A DNA stretch of 40,095 bases from a virus, in IMG/VR virus record IMGVR_UViG_3300038441_000307, positions 1 to 40,095 of that record, one strand, 5' to 3'. Of this stretch, positions 37,809 through 40,095 are shown in pieces. Position numbers and translations under genes: made by a program. The notes below the pieces were generated by a model that ran no database searches, was not told the DNA's origin, and saw nothing but the letters and a program-made list of their open reading frames with translations. The stretch's first letter is position 1, and every line of letters begins with the position of its first letter.

Positions 37809-38106
37809 GGGGGCACTTTATTCCCATCACGGCCAACGCTTCAGCCTCATTGTTCACTACGTGGACTGGGCCACGAACACCAGCATGGAACGTCACCTGA
37901 TCCGGGGTCAGCTTCCGCGCGCTGGGAGCCTTGGAGCCGTCCTTGATTTCCACTAGCTTGAAATCCCATGGGTAGACCGGGCCATGTACCAAAAGGTCGG
38001 GACAACCCCTCCCAATCGCCGAAAGGTCTAGAACCCAGCACCCAGCCTCGCGAAGAGCCTTGATGACGCTCCCATGGTTCGCATCGACCTTAGCTGCTCG
38101 CCTCAT
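37801..38106 (-). CDS. VRR-NUC-like nuclease (101 aa)
   Basis: Small phage nuclease resembling VRR-NUC / Holliday-junction-type PD-(D/E)xK enzymes. Begins MRRAAKVDANHGSVIKALRE. Core residues are VLDLSAIGRGCPDLLVHG and LVEIKDG, giving the Asp and the E-x-K of the active site; SARKLTPDQVTFH follows. The start is the ATG that overlaps the preceding TGA; a longer version starts 21 bases upstream. It would act with the Ref-like and NinB-like proteins in recombination. Confidence 0.8.
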   Translation of the reverse strand: MRRAAKVDANHGSVIKALREAGCWVLDLSAIGRGCPDLLVHGPVYPWDFKLVEIKDGSKAPSARKLTPDQVTFHAGVRGPVHVVNNEAEALAVMGIKCPHG

Positions 38107-38456
38107 ACGACAAAGCTCTCCCGCCATACGGCGATTAGTCGGTCCTGCTCGGCAAGTAGGCTTTCATCGTCGCCGAACTCAGCCCTGAAAAGCTTGGGGC
38201 TGTCCGCGTAGCTGGGTCCGAAGTACGCCAGAGCATCCGCGCGCGACATTGTTTCCTGCAAACCGGAGTAGTTGTAACCCCTATGATAATACGGCGTCAG
38301 GCCAATGGTTGCCTGCTCGCCTCGCCGTTTGCCAGTGCCGTGCCTACCAGTCGTCAGGAGGTGGTGCTTCTCGCATGGTGCGTAATATCCAAACTTGCGA
38401 AGGGTAATGATGCAGCCGATTTCGCGGATTACCACGTCTCGCATGTTGGCGGTCAT
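38103..38456 (-). CDS. Ref-like (RecA-dependent) HNH nuclease (117 aa)
   Basis: Resembles phage P1 Ref, which cuts DNA at RecA filaments. The C-EKHHLL segment, TGRHGTGKRRGEQATIGLTP and YYHRG give the His-rich motif of the family (HH and a later HRG). Begins MTANMRDVVIREIGCIITLR; an ATG three codons upstream is also possible. It is coupled to the VRR-NUC-like gene by an ATGA overlap. Confidence 0.78.
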   Translation of the reverse strand: MTANMRDVVIREIGCIITLRKFGYYAPCEKHHLLTTGRHGTGKRRGEQATIGLTPYYHRGYNYSGLQETMSRADALAYFGPSYADSPKLFRAEFGDDESLLAEQDRLIAVWRESFVV

Positions 38457-38674
38457 GGTTGGCATGATTTACACCCGGAATGGCGGCAACAAGAATATGG
38501 ACTTAGGCTTTTCCCAAAGGATGAAAGGTCACCATTCCAGTTCGCCATACTTTCATCCTGCCTGGCTTTCTGTCTCTTCTGCTCAATCGTTAACTCAGTT
38601 TTTGGACCCGGGTCATATACAACCCAAAACCTCCACTCAAAACCGAAAGGAACAGGGATCAATTTCCAACTCAT
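38453..38674 (-). CDS. Hypothetical protein (73 aa)
   Basis: Begins MSWKLIPVPFGFEWRFWVVY, aromatic-rich, with a basic helix (LTIEQKRQKARQDESMAN) and a Cys-rich end (CCRHSGCKSCQP). Start overlaps the preceding stop (ATGA). No function recognised. Confidence 0.5.
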   Translation of the reverse strand: MSWKLIPVPFGFEWRFWVVYDPGPKTELTIEQKRQKARQDESMANWNGDLSSFGKSLSPYSCCRHSGCKSCQP

Positions 38675-38841
38675 AGCGCCGCCTCCAGCCTCTCGGCCTG
38701 ATTCCGATAATAGTCCGCCCGCTCCTGGCGCTCGCGCTCGTCGTGCCAAGGATTGTGCAGGGCCGTGTCTGCTGCGATGCGATATGCTTCGGCCTCTCGT
38801 TGCCTTGCTATCCAGTCGGCTTGTTGTCCTTCGGATTTCAT
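38671..38841 (-). CDS. Small conserved phage protein, copy 2 (56 aa)
   Basis: Begins MKSEGQQADWIARQREAEAY. Same length and layout as the gene at 467-637 (shared MKSEGQQ, AYR-AAD, ERQER, RLE). Unknown function. Starts inside the stop of the methyltransferase gene. Duplication suggests a selected role near methyltransferase genes. Confidence 0.7.
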   Translation of the reverse strand: MKSEGQQADWIARQREAEAYRIAADTALHNPWHDERERQERADYYRNQAERLEAAL

Positions 38842-39446
38842 TTCAGTCTCTCGAAAACGAGAAAATAGCTGTGATAGATGCGGGCATGCTTCTGTTGCCC
38901 CTTCTGTGGACCTGGCATCCGATGCTTTGCGGCAAGGATGAAAAGATCCTTCAACCTGAACCCAGACTCCTGCGCCATTCCGATCACCATGGCGTGCGTG
39001 CAGTGCATCCGGTGGTTGTGGATTATGTCTTGACACTTCACGACCAGCACGCCGGACTTGGCCAGGATCCTGGCAGTCTCCTTGATTGTGCCGCCGTAGT
39101 GGTCCGTTAGCTCCTGATATGTCCAGTAACCGCCAAATCGTGCCGTCATCTGAACCTTGCCTTCCTTGTGGTCGCGGCCCGCTCTGACATAGGTCAGGAA
39201 CGGGGGATCAAACATCACCGAACACAGCGACGCAGACTCCACCGGGACCGTCACGGACGATGCCTGCACGACACCATCGGACAAAGGCTGAATGTCGAAC
39301 TTAAGGCGCGGTTCCGCGCGGCCCTTGTAGAACGCGCCATTGCCGTAGGTCACGTCAGCATCCCATCCATCCCGAACATGCAGGCGCTCGATGGCGTCCA
39401 GTATTTCGGACTGACTGAAGTAGATGCTCTTCACGACCTCAGGCAC
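38838..39446 (-). CDS. DNA N6-adenine or N4-cytosine methyltransferase (202 aa)
   Basis: Begins (M)PEVVKSIYFSQSEILDAIE. VMFDPPFLTYVRAG at about 78-90 has the DPPF catalytic motif IV of amino-methyltransferases. DVTYGNGAFY (31-40) resembles the AdoMet-binding region of phage orphan enzymes, and VLVVKCQDII is a later core strand. Compact, as in small phage orphan MTases. Probably shields phage DNA. GTG start overlaps the gene above. Confidence 0.82.
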   Translation of the reverse strand: MPEVVKSIYFSQSEILDAIERLHVRDGWDADVTYGNGAFYKGRAEPRLKFDIQPLSDGVVQASSVTVPVESASLCSVMFDPPFLTYVRAGRDHKEGKVQMTARFGGYWTYQELTDHYGGTIKETARILAKSGVLVVKCQDIIHNHRMHCTHAMVIGMAQESGFRLKDLFILAAKHRMPGPQKGQQKHARIYHSYFLVFERLK

Positions 39447-39585
39447 GGGATTCGATCTCTTTCAAGCGATCTTCTAATGCCTTGTAGTCCTCATAACGAA
39501 CGTATTCACCATCCTTCTCTTCTTCCATCTTCCCGAACGTATCATCCCACTCGGTGACGGTGATGCAGTCATATCGCTTAACCAT
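39439..39585 (-). CDS. Small charged protein (48 aa)
   Basis: Begins MVKRYDCITVTEWDDTFGKM. It has an acidic middle (EEEKDGEYVRYEDYKALEDR) of a type common in phage genomes. It overlaps both the NinB-like gene and the methyltransferase gene. Unknown role. Confidence 0.55.
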   Translation of the reverse strand: MVKRYDCITVTEWDDTFGKMEEEKDGEYVRYEDYKALEDRLKEIESRA

Positions 39586-39976
39586 TTCCTATCTCCTCAG
39601 GGAAGCCCATACCCATCAATACGGTATTCGACCAGCGAACCGGACAGGCTTTGATCCCCTGCGATTCCGGGTCATCGCCCAACTGAATTGCCATGGTGAT
39701 GGCGTCTGATGCCTCCGAGCGCGTAAGCGACAGGGAAGATTTCCCTAGCATGATAAATCCTGGTGCGCGCCCGTCTCCGTAGTGCCATCCCGGCATCATC
39801 CTCTGCCCAGCCGCTACAGCGCTGAACAGGTGTCGCCAATCGTCTTTGTGCAACTTGTTGCCGTGCCAGTGGATTTGCTCTAGGTCGCCACACACAGCGT
39901 TAAACATCCGAATCTGCTTGGCCGACAGCTTCCCGTTGCCGGTCTGCTGCCAATCTTTCTGGCGAATCTCAGCCAC
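39578..39976 (-). CDS. NinB-like recombination protein, copy 2 (132 aa)
   Basis: Begins MAEIRQKDWQQTGNGKLSAK, with IHWHG, DDWRHLFSAVAAGQRMMPGW and SLSLTRSEASDAITMAIQLG as in copy 1. Start is a GTG at 39974-39976 following GGAGGGTGAAGG, overlapping the stop of the partial gene to its right. Two intact copies of such a gene are unusual. Confidence 0.72.
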   Translation of the reverse strand: MAEIRQKDWQQTGNGKLSAKQIRMFNAVCGDLEQIHWHGNKLHKDDWRHLFSAVAAGQRMMPGWHYGDGRAPGFIMLGKSSLSLTRSEASDAITMAIQLGDDPESQGIKACPVRWSNTVLMGMGFPEEIGNG

Positions 39977-40095
39977 CCTTCACCCTCCCATCCTTATCCA
40001 GCAGGCCCCATCGCTTGTAGTCGGCAAAAAGATCCACAACCTGCGCAGCGTCCACGGAGAACGTCTTGCCGTCCTTGGATACCACTAGCGGGGTG
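39969..40095 (-). CDS. C-terminal 41 residues of an off-window gene
   Basis: The visible end reads TPLVVSKDGKTFSVDAAQVV, then DLFADYKRWGLLDKDGRVKGG and stops. Its N-terminus lies beyond 40095. If the ends are joined it is in frame with the C5-methyltransferase gene at 1-470. The sequence itself is not recognised. Confidence 0.55.
   Translation of the reverse strand, partial: TPLVVSKDGKTFSVDAAQVVDLFADYKRWGLLDKDGRVKGG

Noticed and set aside
1-40095. Temperate-phage genes: integrase, excisionase, CI-type repressor
   Set aside because: No tyrosine or serine recombinase motifs and no repressor with a cleavage domain were seen; only one small HTH protein is present.
1-40095. CRISPR array
   Set aside because: No regularly spaced repeats of 20-40 bases with unique spacers were seen.

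Overview
The window looks like a complete or near-complete genome of a P22-like podovirus (short-tailed dsDNA phage) of about 40 kb. It is GC-rich by eye, which fits a proteobacterial host, but the host cannot be named from sequence alone. The virion genes follow the P22 order on the minus strand, read from high to low coordinates: small terminase, large terminase, portal, scaffold, coat, gp4-like tail accessory factor, gp10-like tail stabilization protein, gp7/gp20/gp16-like ejection proteins, and tail fibre or spike genes. There is no integrase, no CI/Cro-type repressor, and no recognisable polymerase, helicase or primase.

Layout: two divergent transcription units start from a control region near 6.92-7.06 kb. 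The rightward unit (7.06-13.76 kb, plus strand) is a tightly coupled run of small early genes; its one clear enzyme is a RecT/Bet annealing protein at 8.75-9.58 kb. The leftward unit (6.92 kb down to 1) holds small early genes, a secreted SPFH lipoprotein, an HNH endonuclease, a NinB-like protein and the start of a cytosine-5 methyltransferase. If the ends are joined, minus-strand coding continues from position 1 into 40095 with the reading frame open. It then runs through a second NinB-like copy, an N-type DNA methyltransferase, a Ref-like nuclease and a VRR-NUC-like nuclease (37.8-40.1 kb), a noncoding structured stretch plus tRNA-Gln (35.8-36.3 kb), the lysis cassette (33.4-35.8 kb: amidase, membrane proteins, Rz/Rz1) and all virion genes down to 13.74 kb, where the two arms meet tail to tail.

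Features that stand out: (1) a ~420-nt gene-free, hairpin-rich stretch directly upstream of a tRNA-Gln; (2) a ~160-nt noncoding element at 4.5-4.66 kb with two interleaved long inverted repeats (pseudoknot or switch), a T-run and a sigma70-like promoter, upstream of an HNH gene; (3) a gp10-like stabilization protein split over three coupled ORFs with a ~450-residue insertion; (4) an ejection-protein gene that appears to start with ATT just downstream of a homing-type HNH gene; (5) two unknown plus-strand genes inside the minus-strand morphogenesis block; (6) duplicated NinB and 56-residue genes paired with two different methyltransferases.
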